A program made the translations under genes and the position numbers. A DNA stretch of 64,000 nt from Mesonia oceanica (lineage in GTDB: Bacteria; Bacteroidota; Bacteroidia; Flavobacteriales; Flavobacteriaceae): assembly GCF_902499555.1 (NCBI RefSeq), contig NZ_CABVMM010000002.1, forward strand, positions 186,001 to 250,000, in the 5' to 3' direction. The notes beneath the pieces are model-generated. The model did not search any database, had not been told where the DNA came from, and saw only the letters and a program-made list of their open reading frames with translations. Numbering within the stretch: the stretch's first letter is position 1; the number at the start of each line of letters is the position of its first letter. Positions 52,993 to 61,227 of the stretch are shown here, piece after piece.

Positions 52993-54222
52993 TTAATTCA
53001 TAAAAAATTTTACAATCAGCCCGCCCGCAATCCAGATATAACTAATAAAGGCCGCATACTTTAAGATGTTTTCGAGCAATTGGCTTTTAGGGGCCATTTC
53101 GCCCATTTTGCTGTCCACATCCTTCTTTTTGAAAAATCCTAGATAAATTAAATACCCTGATATTGCTAAAAATGCAAGGTTTAGGTAGAAAGTGTAGTTT
53201 ATCTTGAAATATTCGCTATTCTGAACCTTTACCTGTGATGGATCTGGTAATAGGCTCATCAGGTCAAAAGAATAGTGCAAAATCAGAGAGGCTCCAATTA
53301 ACGCAGTGAACAGCAGAAAGAGAATAAATAATGACATTTTCCAACCGTAGTACTTCGCATTGATTCTTAAAATTGGAAAAACGACCAGATCACTGAAAAT
53401 AAAAGCCATTACCCCCGCAAAACTGACCCCTTTTCCGAAAAGCAAAGCAGCCAAGGGAATATTGCCCATAGACCCTATAAATGTTACAAACGCTGCAGCG
53501 GGACCCACTATAATGTGTTCCAGGATTTCAAAAAAAGAAAAGTCCGTATTTCCCTGACCGCTTCCAATAAAGAGGGTCTGAAACCACGCATCAGGTACAA
53601 AGGCTGCAACAATGCCGGCAATGGTAAAGCCCACGGTTACATCTTTCCAGACCATTTGCCATTCCATCTTATATTTTTTACCCACTTTCGCCCAGCTATC
53701 TTCTTTTTGAATCTGCTTTTTCCAATTTTTGGAATCGTCCATTCCTGAACCTTCATCTTCCTTTTCAAGATTTTTTCTTGCTTTATCAATGAGCTTTTTG
53801 GGATTTATGAGCTTTATTAAAATCCAGCTGATCCCTATCAATAAAATCCCCCCGGCATATTCGCCTACGACAAACTGCCATCCTAAAAAAATGGAAATGA
53901 TAATACCCAACTCGATAACGAGATTTGTAGAAGCCAATAAGAAGGCTATGGATGAAATAAAACTAGCCCCTTTTTTGAAAAGGGATTTTGTGGATGCAAG
54001 TGCTGCAAAACTACAGGAGCTACTAATAAAACCGAAGAATGTACCCAACAATACGCCCTTGGATTCTTCACCGCCCATTGTTTTCTGCATCCGCTTTTCG
54101 GTCACGAAAATCTGAATCATACTACTTATGATATAGCCCAATACAAATGCCCACAGCGCCATCCAGAAAAATCCAGTGGTAGTGTATGCTGCCTCGCCCC
54201 ATTGTTTTAGAAAGTCGTTCAT
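52993..54222 (-). CDS. Permease of the SO_0444/ArsP type
   Basis: The 409-residue protein has about ten membrane helices in two halves joined by a charged linker (KARKNLEKEDEGSGMDDSKN). The first half has LGTFFGFISSSCSFAALASTK, with a conserved Ser-Cys-Ser motif used by this permease class. The second half repeats the pattern (VTFIGSMGNIPLAALLFGKG). Relatives export divalent or organoarsenical compounds, and in this setting a Cu/Zn role is likely. Its neighbours on both sides are copper-related. Confidence 0.82.
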   Translation of the reverse strand: MNDFLKQWGEAAYTTTGFFWMALWAFVLGYIISSMIQIFVTEKRMQKTMGGEESKGVLLGTFFGFISSSCSFAALASTKSLFKKGASFISSIAFLLASTNLVIELGIIISIFLGWQFVVGEYAGGILLIGISWILIKLINPKKLIDKARKNLEKEDEGSGMDDSKNWKKQIQKEDSWAKVGKKYKMEWQMVWKDVTVGFTIAGIVAAFVPDAWFQTLFIGSGQGNTDFSFFEILEHIIVGPAAAFVTFIGSMGNIPLAALLFGKGVSFAGVMAFIFSDLVVFPILRINAKYYGWKMSLFILFLLFTALIGASLILHYSFDLMSLLPDPSQVKVQNSEYFKINYTFYLNLAFLAISGYLIYLGFFKKKDVDSKMGEMAPKSQLLENILKYAAFISYIWIAGGLIVKFFMN

Positions 54223-54271
54223 ATATTATTTCATTTTAAGGATTTAATAACTGCAAGATTGAACATAGGAG

Positions 54272-54937
54272 TTAATGGGAATGGCTATCGTGACCTTCTT
54301 CAGATTCATTTCCCAAATACTTCCCTTGGGGACCTACACCTTCAATATAAACCAGTTGGGAACCATAATGCCCAGCCCAGCCCACAGAATAACCTGAAAA
54401 AGCAAGTACTAAAAACACTAAAACTTCAAACCATCTTTTTTGTTTTAAAAGGAAAAGACTTCCCAGCTTTAAGATAGCGGCGGCGGCACTAGACCACATC
54501 GCCCACATCGCATATTTGTCGTGCTGTTCCAATACCTTTTTTGCGGTTTGGGTAAGACCTTCGGTATGGGGGTGTACAAAGTTAGCGGCCACGTAGGCCG
54601 CTATAAATCCTGCCCCTACCGTTAGCAATATGACCCAATCCATTGTCCGGTTCATTGTAAACAGTTGTATCAATTGCAATACAACTGCCAAAAGCAATAA
54701 TACTATGGGAAAATGAACCACCAAGGGGTGAAGGTTAGGAAATTCGTCCAAACTAGCTTTAGGATCGGTTTGTGAGAATGAAACTGAACTACTTGTTCCA
54801 AAGGCCGCAATGGATTTTTCATTTATTATTTCCGCTTTTGTATTGGAAATAGAGGAATCATTAGCCATAAACGCAGTTGAAAAAAAACCAAAATACGTCA
54901 ACATCAATACGGTAAAAAATAGTTGTTTAATTTTCAT
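54272..54937 (-). CDS. DUF2231 membrane protein
   Basis: The 221-residue protein has a signal peptide (residues 1-24) and then a DUF2231 core with LHPLVVHFPIVLLLLAVVL and four membrane helices. His pairs within and near the helices (VHPHTEG, WAGHYGSQ) suggest heme or metal binding, and the C-terminus ends in a His-rich tail (GHDSHSH). Function is not established for the family. It lies between the permease gene and a small membrane protein gene. Confidence 0.83.
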   Translation of the reverse strand: MKIKQLFFTVLMLTYFGFFSTAFMANDSSISNTKAEIINEKSIAAFGTSSSVSFSQTDPKASLDEFPNLHPLVVHFPIVLLLLAVVLQLIQLFTMNRTMDWVILLTVGAGFIAAYVAANFVHPHTEGLTQTAKKVLEQHDKYAMWAMWSSAAAAILKLGSLFLLKQKRWFEVLVFLVLAFSGYSVGWAGHYGSQLVYIEGVGPQGKYLGNESEEGHDSHSH

Positions 54938-54954
54938 TTCTATGGTTTTTTAAA

Positions 54955-55092
54955 TTAGTTTCCAGTTAATTGGAGCCCCAAAGCCCCCATAATTATAATG
55001 GCCATTATCCCATAAATGATATAGTTGAACCACTTTCTAAAGCCACCATTCTTTTGTTCTTTTTCATTTCCTGTTTTGCAACAATCTTTCAT
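54955..55092 (-). CDS. Tiny Cys-bearing membrane protein, 45 residues
   Basis: I translated this from ATG 55092. The N-terminus has a Cys pair (MKDCCKTGNEKEQKN) and is followed by one membrane helix (WFNYIIYGIMAIIIMGALGL). It is 17 bp upstream of the DUF2231 gene and probably co-transcribed. The Cys pair facing the cytoplasm or periplasm could hold Cu(I). No family is recognised. Confidence 0.62.
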   Translation of the reverse strand: MKDCCKTGNEKEQKNGGFRKWFNYIIYGIMAIIIMGALGLQLTGN

Positions 55093-55114
55093 CGGCTTTC
55101 TTTTTGTGCCTGTC

Positions 55115-55254
55115 AAGGGAAGGGGCTTTTTAAACTAATTAAATTAAGAATACCCTTCCCTTACAGGACTTTATCATTATACCCTAAAAAGGAAAGGTTT
55201 AACTAACTAACCAATCTTCAATGAAAAAAAAATCCTTTCCTTCTTTCGGGTATA
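55115..55254. other. Nested inverted repeats between copper genes
   Basis: AAGGGAAGGG (55115) pairs with CCCTTCCCTT (55153). A larger, separate structure pairs TATACCC (55178) with GGGTATA (55248) and GGAAAGG (55191) with CCTTTCC (55234). Together they fill most of the 206-bp gap. They may end or attenuate the upstream transcript, or be remnants of a small mobile element. Confidence 0.5.
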
Positions 55255-55298
55255 ACTTTATTTATTTCATTTCTTCATCGCTGCTGAAATTTTAAGCG

Positions 55299-55751
55299 CT
55301 ATAGATTATTTTTTAGCTGGGTCATATATTTTATAATTTCCTTTTTATCCGTCTCGGAAAGGTTTGCATCCGTATGAATCAAGGTATAAGAGTCCAGCGG
55401 CATTTCGTCATCTTCAATTTGACTAATAATTGACCGCAACTTGCTATTTTTTCTACGGTCGGAATATTCACCCCATTCATTAAAATTCAATTCGGCTTTT
55501 CCTTCTTTTATGTGATCTTCTAAAAACCAAGCGGCTGGTTGTATTTTATTGTACCAAGGATATCCTGTATTGTTGCTATGACAATCATAACAGGATATCT
55601 GTAATTTGTTTTGTATGGTAGTAGGTACTTTGTTAACCAGCATAAAATCGGTTTTAGGTACAGTGCTACTTAGATTGCGACTTGTGGGTATAAATTGAAT
55701 ACCCACAAACGCAACTAACAAAACCAGTACAATGATTTTGATGATTTTCAT
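55299..55751 (-). CDS. Heme-binding domain protein (Haem_bd type)
   Basis: The 150-residue protein has an N-terminal anchor helix (IIVLVLLVAFVGIQFIP). It then has a single c-type heme motif CYDCHSN (near residue 55), followed by NTGYPWYNKIQPAAWFLEDH, NFNEWGEYS and DEMPLDSYTLIHTDANLS. That order matches the family of small periplasmic monoheme proteins often found with DUF3347 genes. It overlaps the upstream stop by one base (TAATG), so the two are coupled. Confidence 0.85.
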   Translation of the reverse strand: MKIIKIIVLVLLVAFVGIQFIPTSRNLSSTVPKTDFMLVNKVPTTIQNKLQISCYDCHSNNTGYPWYNKIQPAAWFLEDHIKEGKAELNFNEWGEYSDRRKNSKLRSIISQIEDDEMPLDSYTLIHTDANLSETDKKEIIKYMTQLKNNL

Positions 55752-56350
55752 TAATTAATTTCCTTTTGTACTTCCCCACAACCCATCATTTTACTTCCAT
55801 AATATGGGTTTTTGATCTCTTTGGAAGCACTTAACCACTGCGCTCCTTTATTGTCATTGTACATTGGACAAAAATCCTGATATAGTTTTTTATCGGTTCC
55901 CGTTATAGCGATCATATCAATAACATCTTTGCTCAAAATGTCAAAATGCTCCCTTTGGTGTTCCATAGGACTTTCTGAAATATGCTCCGCGTGTTCCTTT
56001 GCATCTTCAATAATATCGGTTAATTCCTGCTGTTCTTCGGAAGAATAACTGGCCTTATCAAAATCATCAAAGTCAGCTACCAAATTCCCCCCGGCTTCGG
56101 CGGCTTTTACCTGGTTATCTGCCACTAAGGCATTTTTTATTTTAAGGTAGTTATCGATGATTGCATCTGAAGCATTACTACCGGCATTAGCCATTTGTTT
56201 TGAGCCATCTTGATTATTACCATCTTCCTGGTGCATTTCGTTGGACATTGGTTCCGCAGCCCCTTCTTTTTTTCCGTCCTTGCAGGACATTGCTGTTAGG
56301 GTTACTAAGGTCATTGTTAGGATACCTATTGTCTTTTTTAGTTTTCTCAT
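55751..56350 (-). CDS. DUF3347 copper-binding lipoprotein
   Basis: The 199-residue protein has a lipoprotein signal (lipobox MSC, residue 23). An Asn/Met/Gln-rich linker comes next, then a DUF3347 domain (about residues 60-195) with IIDNYLKIKNALVADN and the Cys/Met-rich end YQDFCPMYNDNKGAQWLS and YYGSKMMGCGEVQ. The same domain ends CusB at 50545, so this is a stand-alone version of the adaptor's metal module. Likely it binds Cu(I) in the periplasm. Confidence 0.88.
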   Translation of the reverse strand: MRKLKKTIGILTMTLVTLTAMSCKDGKKEGAAEPMSNEMHQEDGNNQDGSKQMANAGSNASDAIIDNYLKIKNALVADNQVKAAEAGGNLVADFDDFDKASYSSEEQQELTDIIEDAKEHAEHISESPMEHQREHFDILSKDVIDMIAITGTDKKLYQDFCPMYNDNKGAQWLSASKEIKNPYYGSKMMGCGEVQKEIN

Positions 56351-56405
56351 TTTGATTTTAATTTTAATTGTTGTTTAAAAATTTAATTTCTGTCATACCC
56401 ATATT

Positions 56406-56417
56406 TTAGGGTCTATT
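56406..56417 (-). promoter_or_regulatory. Candidate copper-unit operator word, second copy
   Basis: The same TTAGGGTCTATT as at 52918, again a short distance ahead of a minus-strand start (56350). It could mark a common regulator site, such as one for the HMA-AraC proteins. Confidence 0.35.
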
Positions 56418-56476
56418 CTATATTGGATTTTTGATTAATCCTCCCCCTTTAAATAGGGGAAGATTACTAATTATTA

Positions 56477-56797
56477 CTAGCTTAAATAAGCTTCACAGGC
56501 CTCTGCGCATTTTTTACACGCTTCTGCACAATCCTTACAATGCTGGGCATCGTGTTTTGCACATTCCTCTGCACATTTTTTACAGGTTTTATGGCAGTAT
56601 TCTACCATTCCCTTGGCATCTGAATAATTTGCGGCGAGCAATTTTGCGGTTGCGCTGCAAACTTCTGCGCAAGCTCTATCCGTCCTGATACAATCCACCA
56701 TCATTTTGATGTCATCTGCATCCAGACAAGCATCTGCACAATAATTGCAATGAGCAACACAGTTGTTCAATGCTTCAATCAATTTTGAATTTTTCAT
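56477..56797 (-). CDS. Cys-rich four-helix copper storage protein (Csp-like)
   Basis: The 106-residue protein carries about sixteen Cys residues, spaced in CxxC and CxxxC steps along four helices (NNCVAHCNYCADACLDADD, HKTCKKCAEECAKHDAQHCK, then two more). This is the pattern of the Csp/DUF326 family that stores many Cu(I) ions inside a helical bundle. There is no signal peptide, so it is a cytoplasmic form. It stands just before the membrane and oxidase genes of the island. Confidence 0.93.
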   Translation of the reverse strand: MKNSKLIEALNNCVAHCNYCADACLDADDIKMMVDCIRTDRACAEVCSATAKLLAANYSDAKGMVEYCHKTCKKCAEECAKHDAQHCKDCAEACKKCAEACEAYLS

Positions 56798-56859
56798 AGG
56801 TTCTATATTTAAATTAATAATCGGTTACTTTGTTGAAAATCACATTCCCAAATTTGTTA

Positions 56860-57072
56860 TTATTTCTTGGGGTTTCTATTATTGGTAGGATTAATCGTTT
56901 CTTTACGTTCGATATATTCTTCTTTTGTAATTTCGCCTTTGGCATAGCGTTCATCCAATATTTTCAGGGCATCCTTTCTTTTTTTCTTCTTTTGCTGTTT
57001 TCTGCCAGAGTAGATAACAATACATAGTATTATAACTCCCAGTAAAATCAGCCAATCCCATTCGTACATCAT
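56860..57072 (-). CDS. SHOCT-domain small membrane protein
   Basis: The 70-residue protein has one membrane helix (LILLGVIILCIVIYS), a Lys-rich stretch, and a SHOCT-type C-terminal helix pair (ALKILDERYAKGEITKEEYI). SHOCT segments are short oligomerisation or anchoring modules. It lies 13 bp behind the oxidase gene, so it is co-transcribed with it. Confidence 0.83.
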   Translation of the reverse strand: MMYEWDWLILLGVIILCIVIYSGRKQQKKKKRKDALKILDERYAKGEITKEEYIERKETINPTNNRNPKK

Positions 57073-57084
57073 AACAGTTGGTTT

Positions 57085-59376
57085 TTAAAATCTTGCGGAA
57101 AGCCCACCACCCGCACCGAAGCGGTTGTCGTAACTTGCCATCAAGGAAAAGTTTCGTGATAAATAATATTCTACTCCAGCATTCCAGGTCACTTCTTTGG
57201 CGAAATTATCGCCTGCGGGAAGGGCGTCAACCCATCCAAAATCGGCTTGATATTCATACTCTCCAAATATTGCAGTTCTTGGAAATATGAGGATTTCCCG
57301 GCTTAAACTTATTTGGGGTCTTAATTTATTGTCAATACGCACATCTAAATTAAAGAGATAAGGTGTCAAATACCGAATCCCGGCAATTGCGGTGGTTGAA
57401 ATTTCGTCTAAATTATCTTCCATTTCGTTTTCGACGTTCACCCCGCCAAAGACACGCAAATAATCGTGCAGATAACGTTCATAGGTTACTTCGGCTTCCA
57501 AGTTCTGGTTCCAGCCATATTCTGCCGAAACATTAAATTGATTACGAATATTGGAAGCGACAAAATCAAAAGAAGCCATATGTGAAGCTGCTTCTGCTAA
57601 TGACCAAGTGTAAAATGGATCTGTTTCTTTGATTAATTTGGAAACAGGATATTCTTCCATCCTTGGATCGCGTGGGGTGTCGTAGCTTATTATTCTGTCC
57701 ATTCCAGCATTCATATGATAGAGGATATGGCAATGTAAAAACCAGTCCCCGTACTCATCCCCATTATTCCCATAAAACTCTATGGTAACTTTCTGCATTG
57801 GGGGGACGTTTACCGTATGCTTTAAGGGGGAATATTCTCCATTTTCATTAATAACCCTAAAAAAGTGACCGTGCAAGTGCATAGGGTGGTGCATCATCGT
57901 AAGGTTATTGTAGGTAATTCTGGTTACTTCATCGCCATTTATCTTTATCTTATCGGTTTCACTCAACGGAACGCCATTCATACTCCAAATGTAACGGTTC
58001 ATATTCCCTGTAAGGTTTAGCAGGATTTCCCTTACAGGAAGATTTTGATCATATGAAGTTTTTTCGGGTGCTTTAAGATAATCGTAATTATACTCTGAAA
58101 ACATATCCATTCCATTCATCTCCATATCATCCATCTTACCTTGGGAATGTTTCATCTTTTCGTACTTCATTGAATCTTTCGGCATATTCATCTTGTCATC
58201 GTCCATCTTCATTTTCGACTTGTCCATATCCATTTGCATCCCATACTCTTCTTTCATTTCATACCGCTCATCTTTCTTTGGCTTGAATTTTAGGGCGTGT
58301 GCCCCCATTTTCATATCCATTTTTGCCATTTGCTGCATCATCTTGATTTTATCGGGTTTCGGGACAACTTCCGCTGGAAGTGTTTTGCCCTTACCAATAT
58401 AAGCTGTGGTCGTCCCAGAACCGTCCTGTGTCATTACACGCAACTCAATTTTTCCATTTTGTGGAACGGTAACAATAAAATCATAAGTTTCAGCAGTGGC
58501 TATAAAAGTCTTATTATGGGCAATGGGAACTACATTTTGACCATCAGCCGAGACCAACATTGGCGTTTCGCCACCGAAGGTCATCCAAAACTGGGAGGAG
58601 GCGGAACCATTTATGATACGCAACCGAACCTTTTCTCCTGGTTTAAATTGCGGATATTCAACCGATTCTTCGCCATTGATCAAGAATGCAGGGTAATAGA
58701 CGTCTGCAATGTCTGCACCTTCCATCCGTTGTCGCCAAAAATCGAGTTGCGCGCCAAATGCTCCCCGCCCAATAACTTGATTCAAAGGTGTGGAAGTACC
58801 TTTCTTCATTTGATACCATTCATTACCACGTTTAAGGTTACGCATCACATTTTTAGGTTTTTCATTTGTCCAATCAGATAGCATCAATACCAAATCTTTG
58901 TCATAATCCAGTGTTTTTTCTTTTGGATTGATTAATAAAGACCCAAAAACGCCACTTTGTTCCTGAAACATTGTGTGGGAATGATACCAGTACGTTCCGG
59001 ATTGTTTGATGGGGAATTCATATTTAAAGGTGGTGCCGGGCTTTATTGGTGGAGTTGTTAAATAGGGTACACCATCCATAAAATTGGGTAACAGCATTCC
59101 GTGCCAATGAATTGAGGTTTCTACGCTCATTTCGTTTTTTACATAAATAACCGCATATTCGCCTTCTGTAAATTCTAACGTTGGCCCAGGAATACTGCCA
59201 TTGATGGTCATACCTTTTACCTGTTTTCCTGCTTTATTGACCATTTCTTCCTTGAGGGTCAAAGTGTATTCGTGTACCGGCAAATTATTCACATTGCCTT
59301 CTTCTGGACGAGCGGTTTGTGCCTTTACATTGAAAAGCGCAAACATTGCTAAAAATGTCAATAATACTTTATTCAT
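57085..59376 (-). CDS. Multicopper oxidase fused to a CopB-like outer-membrane barrel
   Basis: I chose ATG 59376 for the clean signal peptide (MNKVLLTFLAMFALFNVKAQ); an ATG 18 bp upstream is possible. Three cupredoxin domains have the copper motifs SIHWHGML, WYHSHTMF, HHPMHLHGHFF and the type 1 loop DWFLHCHILYHMNAGM. Between the second and third domains lies a long Met/Asp/Lys-rich insertion (about residues 345-420). After residue 560 a second part resembles CopB (SLAEAASHMASFDFVASN, then beta strands ending SARF), as if PcoA and PcoB were joined. Activity would be Cu(I) oxidation in the periplasm. Confidence 0.9.
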   Translation of the reverse strand: MNKVLLTFLAMFALFNVKAQTARPEEGNVNNLPVHEYTLTLKEEMVNKAGKQVKGMTINGSIPGPTLEFTEGEYAVIYVKNEMSVETSIHWHGMLLPNFMDGVPYLTTPPIKPGTTFKYEFPIKQSGTYWYHSHTMFQEQSGVFGSLLINPKEKTLDYDKDLVLMLSDWTNEKPKNVMRNLKRGNEWYQMKKGTSTPLNQVIGRGAFGAQLDFWRQRMEGADIADVYYPAFLINGEESVEYPQFKPGEKVRLRIINGSASSQFWMTFGGETPMLVSADGQNVVPIAHNKTFIATAETYDFIVTVPQNGKIELRVMTQDGSGTTTAYIGKGKTLPAEVVPKPDKIKMMQQMAKMDMKMGAHALKFKPKKDERYEMKEEYGMQMDMDKSKMKMDDDKMNMPKDSMKYEKMKHSQGKMDDMEMNGMDMFSEYNYDYLKAPEKTSYDQNLPVREILLNLTGNMNRYIWSMNGVPLSETDKIKINGDEVTRITYNNLTMMHHPMHLHGHFFRVINENGEYSPLKHTVNVPPMQKVTIEFYGNNGDEYGDWFLHCHILYHMNAGMDRIISYDTPRDPRMEEYPVSKLIKETDPFYTWSLAEAASHMASFDFVASNIRNQFNVSAEYGWNQNLEAEVTYERYLHDYLRVFGGVNVENEMEDNLDEISTTAIAGIRYLTPYLFNLDVRIDNKLRPQISLSREILIFPRTAIFGEYEYQADFGWVDALPAGDNFAKEVTWNAGVEYYLSRNFSLMASYDNRFGAGGGLSARF

Positions 59377-59443
59377 CGATTTGATTTTTAACATAAAAAT
59401 ATTGATTTTTCTAAAAATAATGTTTAATAATTATGGTTTATAC

Positions 59444-60007
59444 TTATATAATTCGGTCTAAAGGGTTTCTAAAGTTTTTTTCTAAAGTTTTGTATTCTGT
59501 TAGGCTCATCCCTGTTTCGGTTTTGAATTGATTGCTCAAATGTGTTAAGTTGCTATAATTTAACAATTGACTTATTTCGGTAAAATTCAACTCTTTATTA
59601 TGTATCAATTCCTTGGCCTTTTCAACCTTTAGTTTTATAAAGTATTTTTCAAGTGTTACTTTCTCATTATAGGAGAATATTTTACTGATTCTGGAATATT
59701 CTTGGTTCAACTCCTTTGAGAGTATATCCGAAAGCCTTTCATTATTGAGAGGTAAGGTTTTTAACAAACTGATTAAGGTTAACTTGACTTGTTCTACCAT
59801 TTTAAAGTTCTCACTATTGATGATGAAAAATCCATTGGATTCGATTATTTTCTGAAGGGCAGGGATTTCATCTTTCGAATCAATATTTACCGTCAGTTCT
59901 CCCAATTTCACATTCAAGACCTTGATACCTTCATCTTTTAGCTCATTCTTTAAGACTTTGATACATCGGTCACAAACCATATTTTTTATATATAAGGTCT
60001 TTTCCAT
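59444..60007 (-). CDS. HMA-AraC fusion regulator, copy 2
   Basis: The 187-residue paralogue of the protein at 49729 has YIKNMVCDRCIKVL at the start (Cys near residues 12 and 15) and a C-terminal AraC domain with ELNFTEISQLLNYSNLTHLS and ETGMSLTEYK. It lies 2 bp behind the CusC gene and upstream of the oxidase gene on the same strand. Two copies in one island may separate control of the Cus unit and the CopA/CusB unit. Confidence 0.82.
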   Translation of the reverse strand: MEKTLYIKNMVCDRCIKVLKNELKDEGIKVLNVKLGELTVNIDSKDEIPALQKIIESNGFFIINSENFKMVEQVKLTLISLLKTLPLNNERLSDILSKELNQEYSRISKIFSYNEKVTLEKYFIKLKVEKAKELIHNKELNFTEISQLLNYSNLTHLSNQFKTETGMSLTEYKTLEKNFRNPLDRII

Positions 60008-60009
60008 TC

Positions 60010-61227
60010 TTAGTTGGTTAAATAATTAATGGTTGCCGATTGCGTATAATACGCTTGAATGGCCTCTATTTGGTTAATCCCAAATTTTAACTGCAACTCT
60101 TGGATATCCAATACATCATTAAAGTTAATCGTGCCTGTTTCATAATTCCTAATTAAGATTTCTTCGGCATTTTTGGCTTGTTTTAGGTTTTTCTCCTGAA
60201 TGTTGAATTTTATCCTGGCCTCGTTCCGTTCTGAAATTGCTCTGGCAAACTTCGATTTTAACGTGTTTAAACGGTCATTCTTTTGCGATTGAATTTCCTG
60301 TTGTTTTAATTCATTCTGTTTGGTTATCGATTTATATTTATTGTTAAAAATGGGAATGGAAACCGAAACCATCGGCATCAAAATATCTTTACCATTATCA
60401 CTAAAATTCATCTCTGGGCGTTCTTCGATAGGGATAAAATCCAATCCGACCCCTAAACTTGGTAAGCTTTCTTTTTGATTGAGTTTTTCTGATTGGACAA
60501 CCGATTCATATAACTTATCGAATTTAAGCAACTCCGGATTTAAAGAAAGTGCTTCAAAACCAGGGACGGGATCATCTTCTGGAATCCCTAAATTAGTGAC
60601 TACCTCTGTAGGTTCGTCATATTTACGATCTAACAAACTATTCAAGGCCGCCTGGATTCCTTTGGCTTTTTGAAACAAAACTTCTTTCTGTTGTAAGATT
60701 TCGTTTTGGCGTATTTGTAACCGCAATACATCTACCGCACTGGCATTGCCAACTTCTGTGGCAGTTAAAGCCAATTGCTCGTAGGTTTCCAGTAGCTGGA
60801 TATTATCGTCCAAGACTTTTTGCTTGGCCCTAATTCCATATAATAAATAATAGAATTCTGATACCGATAATGCAAGTTTTCGTTTGGCGATACTAACCTC
60901 CACATACTCGGCTTCTGCCATAGAGGAAGCATAATTTTCCCTTGCGGTAATTGTCCCAAACCAGGGCAACATCTGCTTAACAGAAAATTTAGCGCGTTGC
61001 GCCCCTGTACGGGTTTCTGGCTCACTTACAAAATAGGCCGCTCCAAATTCGGTATTGGGCAAGGTATTCACTTCATTTATCTTTTCCTCAGCGATATTGT
61101 ACCGCAGCTCGAAAGCCTGAATCTCCGGATTGTTTGCCTCCGCTTCCTGAATATAGGATTGCAGTTGTTGCCCATTCATTTGAGTTAGGGTCGATAAAAC
61201 AATTCCTATGATTAAAAAATATCTCAT
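60010..61227 (-). CDS. cusC: TolC-family outer-membrane efflux protein (CusC)
   Basis: The 405-residue protein has a signal peptide (ending near LTQMNGQ). It has long paired coiled-coil helices typical of TolC-type channels (QLQSYIQEAEANNPEIQAFE near the start, and a repeated half ending NDVLDIQELQLKFGINQIEA). Its start overlaps the CusA stop by four bases (ATGA), so the two are coupled. It should form the outer-membrane exit of the CusCBA pump. Confidence 0.9.
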   Translation of the reverse strand: MRYFLIIGIVLSTLTQMNGQQLQSYIQEAEANNPEIQAFELRYNIAEEKINEVNTLPNTEFGAAYFVSEPETRTGAQRAKFSVKQMLPWFGTITARENYASSMAEAEYVEVSIAKRKLALSVSEFYYLLYGIRAKQKVLDDNIQLLETYEQLALTATEVGNASAVDVLRLQIRQNEILQQKEVLFQKAKGIQAALNSLLDRKYDEPTEVVTNLGIPEDDPVPGFEALSLNPELLKFDKLYESVVQSEKLNQKESLPSLGVGLDFIPIEERPEMNFSDNGKDILMPMVSVSIPIFNNKYKSITKQNELKQQEIQSQKNDRLNTLKSKFARAISERNEARIKFNIQEKNLKQAKNAEEILIRNYETGTINFNDVLDIQELQLKFGINQIEAIQAYYTQSATINYLTN

